NCBI RefSeq assembly: GCF_024721975.1
Contig: NZ_JANQBB010000007.1
Location: forward strand, 248,001-312,000
From: Paenibacillus endoradicis
Lineage (GTDB): Bacteria > Bacillota > Bacilli > Paenibacillales > Paenibacillaceae
Length of the DNA stretch: 64,000 nt
Direction: 5' to 3'
Shown here: piece by piece, positions 1-8,325 of the stretch
How positions within the stretch are numbered: the stretch's first letter is position 1
How the letters are laid out: each line of letters starts with the position of its first letter
Position numbers and translations under genes: made by a program
The notes under the pieces: generated by a model
Seen by the model: only the letters and a program-made list of their open reading frames with translations
What the model was told of the DNA's origin: nothing
The model's database searches: none

Positions 1-350
1 TGCAGCAAGGATGGACTAATTTTCAGAAACATATTGATGATCCAATGAATCAGCATATTTGGCGTATCATTTATCTTGAACAATTTAGACATACACTCGC
101 TATGGAAATCTACCGTACAGACATAATAGAGAAGACGGTAACTTGTTTGACTACCGTATTCCAACTTATGATTACACATGGAAAGCTTAAGCCTATAGAT
201 GCTGAATTATTAGCTCGCGAGTATCAATATCCGATATTTACAATGGTTATGGAATATATCTCATTGAAGTCTATTGGTTATAGTATTGAACATATTGAAC
301 ATCAGGTTATTCAGCATATTGATTATTTTCATTCAACTGCGGGGATGTGA
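1..350 (+). CDS. TetR-type regulator, C-terminal fragment (cut by window edge)
   Basis: The reading frame is open from the first bases of the window to a TGA at 348-350, so the start and the N-terminal DNA-binding part lie upstream. What remains is a helical, hydrophilic stretch of about 115 residues without membrane segments. Its pattern (LEQFRHTLAMEIYR, then a long helix ending HQVIQHIDYF) fits the ligand-binding half of TetR/AcrR repressors. It ends 4 bases before the next start, so the two genes are probably co-transcribed and this regulator may control the hydrolase. The family call rests on helix pattern only and is tentative. Confidence 0.5.
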   Translation, partial: QQGWTNFQKHIDDPMNQHIWRIIYLEQFRHTLAMEIYRTDIIEKTVTCLTTVFQLMITHGKLKPIDAELLAREYQYPIFTMVMEYISLKSIGYSIEHIEHQVIQHIDYFHSTAGM

Positions 351-354
351 TGAT

Positions 355-1365
355 ATGGAACGATATAAGAATGATAGACAAGCGATTAGCGTAGTAGAAA
401 AAGTAGTATTGGGGGGAGTAGATCAATATATTCTAATCCAAGCTGTAGATATAACAAAACCAGTATTATTGCTATTACATGGCGGTCCATCTATGCCATT
501 ACCAGGAGTATCAGCCAAGGGGCAAGATTATACCATTGTAACGAATACGAGCAAATTGATTGAGCATTTCGTCGTTGTCTTTTGGGATCAACGTGGGACA
601 GGAAAGTCATATTCTCGTCATATTCCTAAGGAATCTATGACTGTTGCACAATTTATTGAAGATGCCAATCAACTAACTGATCTACTGCTAGAAAGATTTC
701 ATTATGAGAAAATCTTTCTAGCTGGTCATTCATGGGGAACGATTATTGGTCTTTCACTAGTAAGTCAAAATCCACATAAGTATTACTCTTATACTGGTTT
801 TTCACAAATCGTTAATTGGACTAAAAATGATGAGTTGTCTCTAAGTTGGATGAAGCAGGAGGCTATGCAAAGAGGCAATTCAAGAGCATTGAAACAACTA
901 AATGCTCTTGGTCAAGCGCCGCTGAATCAAAGTTTTGCACAATGGGCGACATTACGAAAGTGGCAACGAAACTTTAACACATTAATATATACCGATGAAG
1001 TTATTAAACATCCTGGAATGTGGGGGATTATGAAGTCACTTCTGCGTTCAGAAACTTACTCATTGCGAGATATATATAATAGTTTTATATCAGGTTTTCA
1101 ATTAGTATATTCTCTTTCATTTGTAAGAGAGTTAGAACAATATCGCTTTGAAGAGAGTGTGCAGTCGATTGATATTCCTGTTATGTTCGTTCATGGTAAG
1201 TATGATTATCATGTGCATGGTAGCTTAGTAGAGATGTTTCATAAGCAACTAGTAGCTAAGGAGAAAAAGTTGATCTGGGCTCAAAATTCAGGACATTCAT
1301 TTCATCCTGAGGATACATTAGATAATGAGCAGTATTTGATTGAACAATTAAGTTATGTGAAATAG
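355..1365 (+). CDS. Alpha/beta hydrolase, proline iminopeptidase (S33) type
   Basis: 336 aa from ATG 355; an upstream in-frame extension to 274 would overlap the previous gene and is not needed. The protein has the S33-family order: oxyanion region LLHGGPS (about residue 42), WDQRGTGKS (about 80), nucleophile elbow GHSWGT (about 123, Ser is the nucleophile), a helical lid, then the acid in HGKYDYH and the catalytic His in NSGHSFHPED near the C-terminus. No signal peptide, so it should be cytoplasmic. Family members cleave N-terminal proline or hydrolyse esters and amides; the substrate cannot be told from the sequence. It follows the partial TetR gene closely. Confidence 0.82.
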   Translation: MERYKNDRQAISVVEKVVLGGVDQYILIQAVDITKPVLLLLHGGPSMPLPGVSAKGQDYTIVTNTSKLIEHFVVVFWDQRGTGKSYSRHIPKESMTVAQFIEDANQLTDLLLERFHYEKIFLAGHSWGTIIGLSLVSQNPHKYYSYTGFSQIVNWTKNDELSLSWMKQEAMQRGNSRALKQLNALGQAPLNQSFAQWATLRKWQRNFNTLIYTDEVIKHPGMWGIMKSLLRSETYSLRDIYNSFISGFQLVYSLSFVRELEQYRFEESVQSIDIPVMFVHGKYDYHVHGSLVEMFHKQLVAKEKKLIWAQNSGHSFHPEDTLDNEQYLIEQLSYVK

Positions 1366-1379
1366 TTAATGAAGTTAAG

Positions 1380-1422
1380 AAAAGGATATGGATAGTAGGA
1401 ATAGTCCTATTTTCCATACCCT
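1380..1422. terminator. Imperfect hairpin between convergent genes
   Basis: An AAGG-TATGGA arm and a TCCATA-CCTT arm flank a TAGG/CCTA inner pair. It lies between the hydrolase (+) and the RpiR gene (-), where a bidirectional terminator is expected. The stem has bulges and the T-run is weak. Confidence 0.4.
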
Positions 1423-1449
1423 TAAGCTCGCTAATGACATCTTGTTCAA

Positions 1450-2286
1450 TTATTTAGGTAATAATGTAGCGTATTGCTTGCGTATATCATGTAGTTGTTG
1501 CAGTTTATTCATCGCATCATTTCCACGTAACCCAGCTAAAGCAATAGAAATACTATCAATAATAGCCATAGGTGCCACTAGAGAATGGAATGCATCACGC
1601 TCTCCACGATCAACTTGAATGACGATATCACTATCATTAATCATTTCAGATATTAGAAGATCAGTAATGAGTATAGTACGATAATGAGCAACTTGTGCTT
1701 GCTCCAAAATAACGGTAGCTTCAGGAGATTTTCTTACAAAACCGAAAAATAATACAACATCGTTTTCATTGGCGTGTACTAAACTTTCTAATAGAGCATG
1801 ACCACTTTCAGCCATAATATGGACATGTATACCGATACGATTCAAGCGAAAACGAATTAATTCTGTTAACGCAGTCGCTGAACCATGACCATGCACATAA
1901 ATATGTTGAGCTTGATCAAGGGTAATAATAGCTTGATCGAATGCTTGATAATTAACGCGCTGAAAAGTTTCAGCAAGATTAGATTGTGCGGAATCAATCA
2001 TTTGTGCAACGATATGTTGCTCCGTTTGTTCTAATACTTGCTTCATTTTAATGGCAGGAGTAGAATATTGCGCATCCTGCAAATGTTTTTTGAAAGCTTT
2101 TAAGTTATCAAAACCAATAATTTCCCAAAATCTCGAAACGGTAGAAATACTCACTCCAGATTTCTTGGCAATGTCATCCTCGGTATAGAATGGTATGCGC
2201 TCTGTTGATTTCAGAATAAAATCAGCAATTTTTTTCTGACCTTTGGACATTTGCTCAATGGGTATAATGAATTGAAATGTAGTCAT
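1450..2286 (-). CDS. RpiR/MurR-family transcriptional regulator (HTH + SIS)
   Basis: 278 aa, ATG at 2286 preceded by GGAGAGATTAT. The N-terminal 75 residues form the RpiR-type helix-turn-helix (DDIAKKSGVSISTVSRF). Residues about 125-250 form a SIS phosphosugar-binding domain: IYVHGHGSATALTELIRFRL, then DVVLFFGFVRKSPEA. RpiR proteins sense phosphosugars and control sugar or amino-sugar genes. It lies 91 bp downstream of the ECF-PHP operon on the same strand and may be read with it or regulate it. The SIS domain suggests that the transported or hydrolysed compound is a phosphorylated metabolite; that link is inference. Confidence 0.85.
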   Translation of the reverse strand: MTTFQFIIPIEQMSKGQKKIADFILKSTERIPFYTEDDIAKKSGVSISTVSRFWEIIGFDNLKAFKKHLQDAQYSTPAIKMKQVLEQTEQHIVAQMIDSAQSNLAETFQRVNYQAFDQAIITLDQAQHIYVHGHGSATALTELIRFRLNRIGIHVHIMAESGHALLESLVHANENDVVLFFGFVRKSPEATVILEQAQVAHYRTILITDLLISEMINDSDIVIQVDRGERDAFHSLVAPMAIIDSISIALAGLRGNDAMNKLQQLHDIRKQYATLLPK

Positions 2287-2377
2287 ATAATCTCTCCATT
2301 AATCTAAATCTAATCACTCTTATACATCACTTTTGTTACTGTTCATTTTAACTGCCCTAGTGTATAAGAAGCAACTA

Positions 2378-3145
2378 CTAGCTAATAGGTACAAGAACAT
2401 CGCCACGTTCTTTTAATAGTTTTTTAACAAGCGAAGCTGATTTGACATGTAACGGTAAAGCATCAGATATCTCATAATGATAACGACCTTCTTGAATACA
2501 TGTACGAATATCGGAGTAACTACTATATTCACGATCTAGTTTATTGCGGACGCAACCGAATTGTAGTGGGTGATGTGTATCACTACCAACGATGACAGGT
2601 ATACCAACCTGAGCTGCCAATTGTTGAACCTGTTCCTCCATGGAAGCACCATACGTAGCCAAATCTTTACCGTTAATATCGAATGCGTCTAGGCGCTGTA
2701 AAAGAGTAAGTGAATGCTGTAATAACGGGTTACTCTCACGATGCGGATGTGCACCCATTCGTAATAATTGTAACTCATCGCACCAATCTAGTAATTGTTC
2801 GAATGAAACAAATGATTCTTTCGCTGTGAATGGTTCAAGGCGATGACGTAATTCAAGTATTGTTGTACGAGTACCAACGACTAGAATATGTCCTCTCTTA
2901 TCAACGTCTATTTCCATACCAGGGAACACTTTGAATCCATTAACATCATAGTAATGTTCGCGATATGGATAATGAGCATCTAATTGCTCGTAAATGTGAT
3001 AGAAATTCTCAGTGTTGAAATGCTCCGTCATGGCGATTGCATCAAGACCTGCTTGCGAAGCTTCGTAAATTGCTTGGTTGAAGTATTCCATAGAAAATGA
3101 GGTCTTTTTGGATAGTTTAATATGGGTATGCAAATCTATATACAT
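2378..3145 (-). CDS. PHP-domain metal-dependent phosphoesterase (paralogue 1)
   Basis: 255 aa. The start is set at ATG 3145, behind AAAGGGAGATAAAATA, rather than an in-frame ATG 39 bases upstream that lies inside the upstream gene. It has the PHP metal-site motifs in order: DLHTH (residues 4-8), TEHFN, an acidic GMEIDV strand, GAHPHRE and GSDTHHP. PHP proteins are trinuclear-metal phosphoesterases acting on phosphosugars, nucleotides or phosphopeptides. It starts 16 bases after ecfT ends, so it is the last gene of the ECF operon. It is strongly similar along its length to the divergent gene at 6845 (shared TEHFNT, GAHP.R, QFGCV.N). The substrate is unknown. Confidence 0.85.
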   Translation of the reverse strand: MYIDLHTHIKLSKKTSFSMEYFNQAIYEASQAGLDAIAMTEHFNTENFYHIYEQLDAHYPYREHYYDVNGFKVFPGMEIDVDKRGHILVVGTRTTILELRHRLEPFTAKESFVSFEQLLDWCDELQLLRMGAHPHRESNPLLQHSLTLLQRLDAFDINGKDLATYGASMEEQVQQLAAQVGIPVIVGSDTHHPLQFGCVRNKLDREYSSYSDIRTCIQEGRYHYEISDALPLHVKSASLVKKLLKERGDVLVPIS

Positions 3146-3161
3146 TATTTTATCTCCCTTT

Positions 3162-4001
3162 TTATAAATGATAATGACTCCCAATATAGAAGAGTAAGCT
3201 TACGTAAACTACCGTAATTGCAAGAAACACATAGTCTCGTGGTAATATTTTTAGATAAGATAATTTAATCTTTTTCACTTTTGGATCTTTCATCGCGTAA
3301 GTGAAACCTTTAACTTCTAGTGCTTCGACAGTAGTTCTAGTTCTTTTTGCTGTATTAAGAATAAGTGGGTAGAAGGCGACTACTGACAATTTACCTGTGT
3401 ATAATATAACTCTCCAGCCCAGAAATCCTTTTCGTTCAGGTCCCCTACCACGTAGACGATAGGAGTATAATATATTGTTATATTCCTCAATTAGAATGGG
3501 TAACATACGATAGCCATAGGCCACGCCGAAGCTGAATTGAGCAGGGAAACCTAAACTGAGTAACCCATCACTTAATTTTTCAGGGTCCATACTTGAGAAG
3601 ACAGCTATACTCGCTAATGCAATAACGAGAAGCTTTAAGGTGAGCGTACTGAGTGCCCATGCGGCAGAAAGACCACCACCAAATAATAGCGAGATGACTA
3701 GCATATAAGCAGCATCTGACACTAGTCCAAGTGCTAATATAAGAAGAACGAGTATACTAGGCTTGGATGTATAAGTTAGTATAGCAATCGCGATGAGCAT
3801 CCCAAGTAATACGACTTTATTATGAACAAACCACGGTACAATAGCGAAAAAGGAGTACCATGCAATTAGAATTCGTGGATCGAATTTGGAAAGAAAGGTA
3901 AGCGAATGACCATAAGCAGTTCGTAATAACTCAACCTTTATTCTTTCTACACTTAATTTCTCAAGAAATGAAGTTTTATAGGTAGTTTTAGTTAACTCCA
4001 C
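3162..4001 (-). CDS. ecfT: ECF transporter T component (EcfT/CbiQ-like membrane protein)
   Basis: 279 aa from GTG 4001. This start has AGGAGGTATACA directly upstream and overlaps the ATPase gene by 14 bases; an upstream ATG at 4082 would bury the N-terminus inside that gene and looks wrong. There are about five or six hydrophobic segments, and a cytoplasmic coupling region with YRLRGRGPERKG and the later TVEALEVKGF, which correspond to the two EcfT coupling helices that contact the ATPases. The T component couples ATP hydrolysis to toppling of the S component. Being in one operon with an S gene makes this a dedicated (group I type) ECF transporter. Confidence 0.85.
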   Translation of the reverse strand: MELTKTTYKTSFLEKLSVERIKVELLRTAYGHSLTFLSKFDPRILIAWYSFFAIVPWFVHNKVVLLGMLIAIAILTYTSKPSILVLLILALGLVSDAAYMLVISLLFGGGLSAAWALSTLTLKLLVIALASIAVFSSMDPEKLSDGLLSLGFPAQFSFGVAYGYRMLPILIEEYNNILYSYRLRGRGPERKGFLGWRVILYTGKLSVVAFYPLILNTAKRTRTTVEALEVKGFTYAMKDPKVKKIKLSYLKILPRDYVFLAITVVYVSLLFYIGSHYHL

Positions 4002-5757
4002 TGTATACCTCCTGCGGGATGATAGATTCAATATGTGCAATAAATTCAGCGACAGATAAGCATGGTGGTGTAATATTCGCATAATGACTTAATTCCACTA
4101 TTTGTGGAGGAATAAGTGCAGCAAGCTTTAGTATATGTTCATGCTGGAAAACGTCGCGGCTATTCGTATCCATAATAATTTGACCTTCATGCATAACAAT
4201 TACTCTTGTTGCCCAATCTGCTACTAATTGCATATCATGCGTAGCAACAACTATCGCTTTTACATGATCACGTAATTCGTCGAACAGTCTAGTCATTTCA
4301 CGACGACTAGCAATATCAAGACTTGCAGTAGGTTCATCTAAGAGCATGATGGTAGGTTTCATGGCCATCCCTATGGCAAGTGTTGCGCGACGCTGTTGCC
4401 CACCGCTAAGCAATCGACCGTCACGTTGCTGTAATTCCGTTAGATTGAACGTATCTATAATATGATCGATAAAAGGCTCTATATTTGTTTGTTTTCTTGC
4501 TTTCAAGAAAAACTCGATATCTGCTCTAATGTTATCAGAGATAAACATTTCTTCAGGATTTTGAAAAATGAAAGAAACGAGATCAGATAACTGCTCAGGT
4601 GAAGACTGACTTGTGTTTTTTCCGCAAACAGTAACTGTACCTTCCCAAGGTTTACGAATGCCCGCAATTAATCTTAATAAAGTAGATTTACCTGCCCCAT
4701 TATTTCCAATCAATGCAATCCGTTCCCCTTCATGCATTTGTAGATTGATGTTTTGTAATGTTGGCTTTGGATTGCGATCCATACTTTGATAACCACTCAT
4801 GACATTATCGAATTTCAGGAGTAAAGGACGTTCTGAATAATGTTCTTGCTTTTCTTCTATATCGATATGACGCGGTTTTGTATAAGGAAGAGCTGATTGT
4901 TGTAGTGCCATGCTAGCTCCCTTAATCGTAATAGGATACAAAGATTGTGTCGGTAGAACGATTCGCTCGCGCAAGCTGTGAAAAGCTTGCGTTACTTGAG
5001 GTGGTTGAATATGTAGTGAAGCAAGTTCGTCGACAGAAGAAAGACCTTCAAGTACAGGCTTAATCCAACGTACTTTCCCACCAGATTCCATCAGCATTAC
5101 ATTTGTACAATAGTCAGCAATGTATTCGGTATGATGCTCAATAACGATAATGGTTTTGTTATATTTCTCATTCAACAGCTTTAATTTCTCATAAATGAGT
5201 CTTGCATGTGCTGGATCGAGCTGAGCTACAGGTTCATCTACAATAATAATGTCTGGATCTAGTGATAATGCAGCAGCAAGGGCGGTCATATGTTTCTGAC
5301 CACCACTTAACTGCCAAATCCATTTATGCTGAATATCTTCAATTTCTAACATTCGTAGTGCATTCATGCCACGTTCTTTATAATCCTCATAACCAAAGTT
5401 TAGTGGTGCAAAGCATACTTCATCATAGACAGTTGGACGAACCAATTGATTCTCAAAGTCTTGAAATACGTATGCAACATGCTTCGAGAGCTCTGCAATG
5501 CTGGTAGATAGGGTAGAAAGCCCATTAATCATTACGCTTCCTTCTAGATCTCCAGCATAGTAGGTTGGGATCAATCCGTTGAAGCATTTGCATAGCGTAG
5601 ACTTTCCGCTTCCGTTACTTCCGATAATAGCGATGAAGTCTCCTTTATGTATAGTCAGATTAACGTGTTGAAGAGATTCATATTCTGCACCTGGATAGCG
5701 AAATGATATATCTTTGATTTCAATAATTGGTTGTTTCTCCGTCATAGGATGGGTCAT
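3988..5757 (-). CDS. ECF transporter ATPase, two ABC domains fused (EcfA1-EcfA2)
   Basis: 589 aa in one chain. The first nucleotide-binding domain (about 8-240) has Walker A GSNGSGKST, signature LSGGQ and Walker B DIIIVDEPVAQLDP. After a linker of about 60 residues the second domain (about 295-530) has Walker A GNNGAGKST, signature LSGGQQRR and Walker B IMLLDEPTAS. Both domains look catalytically complete. Most ECF systems use two separate ATPase genes; the fusion occurs in some Firmicutes. The ATG overlaps the stop of the S-component gene (ATGA) and has AAGGAG nine bases upstream. It powers the S and T membrane proteins encoded on either side. Confidence 0.9.
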   Translation of the reverse strand: MTHPMTEKQPIIEIKDISFRYPGAEYESLQHVNLTIHKGDFIAIIGSNGSGKSTLCKCFNGLIPTYYAGDLEGSVMINGLSTLSTSIAELSKHVAYVFQDFENQLVRPTVYDEVCFAPLNFGYEDYKERGMNALRMLEIEDIQHKWIWQLSGGQKHMTALAAALSLDPDIIIVDEPVAQLDPAHARLIYEKLKLLNEKYNKTIIVIEHHTEYIADYCTNVMLMESGGKVRWIKPVLEGLSSVDELASLHIQPPQVTQAFHSLRERIVLPTQSLYPITIKGASMALQQSALPYTKPRHIDIEEKQEHYSERPLLLKFDNVMSGYQSMDRNPKPTLQNINLQMHEGERIALIGNNGAGKSTLLRLIAGIRKPWEGTVTVCGKNTSQSSPEQLSDLVSFIFQNPEEMFISDNIRADIEFFLKARKQTNIEPFIDHIIDTFNLTELQQRDGRLLSGGQQRRATLAIGMAMKPTIMLLDEPTASLDIASRREMTRLFDELRDHVKAIVVATHDMQLVADWATRVIVMHEGQIIMDTNSRDVFQHEHILKLAALIPPQIVELSHYANITPPCLSVAEFIAHIESIIPQEVYSGVN

Positions 5758-6626
5758 GCAATATTTTCTCCTTTATGTTCAATTTTGCGTTTCTTTCTAA
5801 TGATTAACAGTGTTCCAATAAAGATGATTAGAGCAACAGCAAGACTAAGCCACATGCCTATATTTCCTAAATCTAATTCCATTTCCCAAGTGAACAAATC
5901 TAAATCAGATTCTGATAGAAACTCAACTGCTCCAGCAACAAAGATCAGTACGATTGCAAGGATGATGAAACGTGGAGTGACAAAGCCAGCAATAGAAGTT
6001 TTGACTCGACCATCGCGAGGTTTCATTCCAAGTAGTGGCTCAACCTTGCCGTATAGACGAGGTACTAAGTAGATGATAGGCAATAGCGAGAACAATGTAC
6101 CTGAAATAATCATCGCATTGAGGAATGAGAATCCTTCGATGGCAAGAACACTTTCAGGTAAGCCAGGAACAGCTTCCAGATCTTCGATACCAACATATAC
6201 CTTAGCAATATCGACGATTGTACCGAGTAATTGATCAATTCCGATAGCAACGTAAGCTGCAACGGCAAGTTGACGCTTATTGCGAGGATCAGTTACTAGC
6301 ATTCCTGCAACGAAAATCGCTAATGAAAACTCAATAAATTTCTCTAGTTCACTTACTCCGCCAAATTGACCAAGTAACAATTCACCAAAAACAATTTCAC
6401 CTACACAGGCGCCTAGCGCTGCATATAATGGATTGAAAAGGATAGCAAACAGTAAAGGGATAAAAATGAAGTACTCTACTTTCAATTCAACAGGTCCAAC
6501 ACGAAACTCAGGTAATAGTTCTGTAATCATGTTTGAAATACCGTACAAAGACATGGATAGAATAAAAATCATTAATTTTTGTTGAGACGTTAATTCAAAG
6601 CGATTACCTAGTTTTGCTGTGCTCAT
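5754..6626 (-). CDS. ECF transporter S component (substrate-binding membrane protein), substrate unknown
   Basis: 290 aa with six or seven hydrophobic segments and a basic C-terminus (RKKRKIEHK). It is the first gene of the ECF operon, and its stop codon overlaps the ATPase start. S components are small membrane proteins that bind vitamins, metals or nucleobase-like compounds. This one is longer than most (usually about 180-200 aa), with an extra segment after residue 200 ending in a final membrane helix. I cannot match it to a biotin, riboflavin, thiamin, folate or queuosine type. Neighbouring PHP hydrolases and the SIS-domain regulator hint at a phosphorylated or sugar-like substrate, which is inference only. 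Confidence 0.75.
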   Translation of the reverse strand: MSTAKLGNRFELTSQQKLMIFILSMSLYGISNMITELLPEFRVGPVELKVEYFIFIPLLFAILFNPLYAALGACVGEIVFGELLLGQFGGVSELEKFIEFSLAIFVAGMLVTDPRNKRQLAVAAYVAIGIDQLLGTIVDIAKVYVGIEDLEAVPGLPESVLAIEGFSFLNAMIISGTLFSLLPIIYLVPRLYGKVEPLLGMKPRDGRVKTSIAGFVTPRFIILAIVLIFVAGAVEFLSESDLDLFTWEMELDLGNIGMWLSLAVALIIFIGTLLIIRKKRKIEHKGENIA

Positions 6627-6774
6627 TACGATTCCTCCTAAATTGGTATTGCTAAGTAGTAATGAATGCTGAGTGCGAAAATCATGCTGCGCTTTCTTTC
6701 TCTATATAGCATAGGTGGGTTTTGTTATTGGATTGTTATCGCAATGTTGATTTTGCGTTAATTTTTATCAAATA

Positions 6775-6806
6775 TATATAAATGATAATTATTTTTCGTT
6801 TATAAT
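6775..6806 (+). promoter_or_regulatory. Divergent control region with possible Fur/PerR-like box and TATAAT -10
   Basis: Between the divergent ECF operon and PHP gene there is a perfect TATAAT at 6801-6806, about 40 bases before the PHP start. An AT-rich element at 6777-6797 (ATGATAATTATTTTTC) resembles a degenerate Fur/PerR box. No good -35 was seen. The box call is weak. Confidence 0.35.
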
Positions 6807-6844
6807 AAATAACATAGAGAAGACGAATAGATGTTAAGGAGACG

Positions 6845-7603
6845 ATGAGCTTGAAAATAGATTTACATACACACGCAAAGTGGTCGAAGGATATTAATTT
6901 TTCATATGAATACTATGTAGAAATGATGAGAGAGGCTTCAAAACATGTAGATGCAGTCGCACTTACAGAACATTTTAATACGAAGGATTTTTTAAACATA
7001 TACGAAGTACTTGATGATAAGGCTGTTTATCATCATGGCTACTATCTCGTTGAAGGAGTTAAAATCTTCCCAGGCATTGAAGTAGATGTTGCCGAACAAA
7101 GCCATATTCTTGTTATTGGTAGTAGAGAAGCAATCATCTCAATTAGTAAACAGCTAGATAATTATAGGTCAGCTAATGACTTCATTCCTTTGGGAAAATT
7201 AATTGAAATAAGTGGATATTATCAATGCTTAACAATTGGTGCACATCCTTATCGCAAGGAAAATCCGCTTGATCATGTAGATCCTGCGCTTATTGCGAGA
7301 TTAGATGCAATTGATATTAATGGGCGTGATTTGCATAAGTATGGTTTATCGATGGAGCAAAGGGTGCAACAGTTTGCAGATTCATTGAAACTACCTGTAA
7401 TTGTTGGAAGTGATACACATCAACCATTACAGTTTGGCTGTGTGTACAATGAACTGCCATATCATTGTGATAGTGTAGAGCAGATTAGAGCGTTAATTCT
7501 TCAAGGAAAGCATCAACTCACTATCGCTGATGATCTACATGAGAAAGTTCAAAATGCTGAAGTCGAGCAGAAGAAATATAAGGAAGCTTGGAAGGTTCGT
7601 TAG
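6845..7603 (+). CDS. PHP-domain metal-dependent phosphoesterase (paralogue 2)
   Basis: 252 aa from ATG 6845, but AAGGAG ends only 3 bases before that ATG. The TTG at 6851 has ideal spacing (9) and would give an N-terminus (MKIDLHTH) aligned with the paralogue at 3145, so TTG may be the real start. Motifs: DLHTH, TEHFN, GIEVDV, GAHPYRKEN, GSDTHQP. It is clearly a duplicate of the PHP protein in the divergent ECF operon, including a shared LQFGCVYN segment after the last metal motif. It should hydrolyse a phosphoester in the cytoplasm; the substrate is unknown. Confidence 0.83.
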   Translation: MSLKIDLHTHAKWSKDINFSYEYYVEMMREASKHVDAVALTEHFNTKDFLNIYEVLDDKAVYHHGYYLVEGVKIFPGIEVDVAEQSHILVIGSREAIISISKQLDNYRSANDFIPLGKLIEISGYYQCLTIGAHPYRKENPLDHVDPALIARLDAIDINGRDLHKYGLSMEQRVQQFADSLKLPVIVGSDTHQPLQFGCVYNELPYHCDSVEQIRALILQGKHQLTIADDLHEKVQNAEVEQKKYKEAWKVR

Positions 7604-7621
7604 TTACAGATTATGGTCCAT

Positions 7622-7668
7622 AAAAAAAAGACTGTAGACAAACTCTAAAAGGAGTTTGTCTACAGTCT
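7622..7668 (-). terminator. Rho-independent terminator of the CHRD gene
   Basis: A perfect 17-bp stem (7629-7645 with 7652-7668, arm AGACTGTAGACAAACTC) has an A-run at 7622-7629, which reads as a T-run on the minus strand. Confidence 0.85.
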
Positions 7669-7669
7669 G

Positions 7670-7701
7670 AGGTGAGGAATATTAATATTCCTCACCTTTT
7701 T
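7670..7701 (+). terminator. Rho-independent terminator of the PHP gene
   Basis: A palindrome (AGGTGAGGAATATT paired with AATATTCCTCACCT) is followed by TTTT. It ends the plus-strand PHP gene and lies back to back with the minus-strand terminator. Confidence 0.7.
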
Positions 7702-7704
7702 GTG

Positions 7705-8139
7705 CTAAGAACGAGGTCGCTCGATGCTTTTAATTTGACCGCGAATTTCACCGTTTGGATGCTGTTTAGTATGAACGTTCACATACACATTATGGTTTCT
7801 AATTTCGCGAAGTAAGAAACGAAGCGAAAGTCCTCTAAGAGGCCCTTCTAGATCTTTTCTTGTTAATACTCCACGAAAGATTTTACGATGAACTGATTTT
7901 TTACATTTTGATGATTCAAAAAGAGTAGCGACTACAGGACCATTATGACCTCTTTCACCTAGATGAAGATCGATTTTTGTTACATTACGGATATTTTCTA
8001 CTTTAACTAAAAATTTCAATTTTAAATGATTGTGCCAATGTTTTGATATGAAGAATGCTATTCCTTTTGCATTCGTGCGCACCCTTGGCACCTCATGAAA
8101 ACCTCGTAGTTTAGCTATGAATTTACTGATATAAATCAC
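7705..8139 (-). CDS. CHRD-domain protein without signal peptide
   Basis: 144 aa. Nearly the whole protein is one CHRD (chordin-type) domain: FIAKLRGFHEVPRVRTNAKG at the start, DLHLGERGHNGPVVATLF in the middle (about 75-95), and VYVNVHTKQHPNGEIRGQI at the end. Bacterial CHRD proteins are usually secreted and their function is poorly known. Here no signal peptide precedes the domain, and the protein is very basic (many Arg, Lys, His), so it may be cytoplasmic, spore-associated or exported by another route. It is a single-gene unit with its own terminator. Confidence 0.8.
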   Translation of the reverse strand: MIYISKFIAKLRGFHEVPRVRTNAKGIAFFISKHWHNHLKLKFLVKVENIRNVTKIDLHLGERGHNGPVVATLFESSKCKKSVHRKIFRGVLTRKDLEGPLRGLSLRFLLREIRNHNVYVNVHTKQHPNGEIRGQIKSIERPRS

Positions 8140-8325
8140 TCCTTATCTTTGAATAAGATATATTATTCTAATTGGAGTGAATCGTATGTTCCCTAGTCTA
8201 TGAAAACTAAAAAGGGCATTTTAATAGTATGATATAAGATAGATTAATATTGTGACAAACAGATGAGAGCATACTACAATGGGAGTAGGATAATATTTCT
8301 ATATATGTGAAATGGAGAGGTCTCT

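Noticed and set aside
1388..1618. 76-codon ORF on the plus strand
   Set aside because: It overlaps the 3' end of the rpiR-like gene in antisense, starts in the terminator region and resembles no family.
3163..3175. 13-base TATAAATGATAAT shared with 6777-6789 as a common operator of both PHP genes
   Set aside because: The first copy is in the coding end of ecfT and in the opposite orientation relative to its PHP gene; in AT-rich DNA this may be chance.
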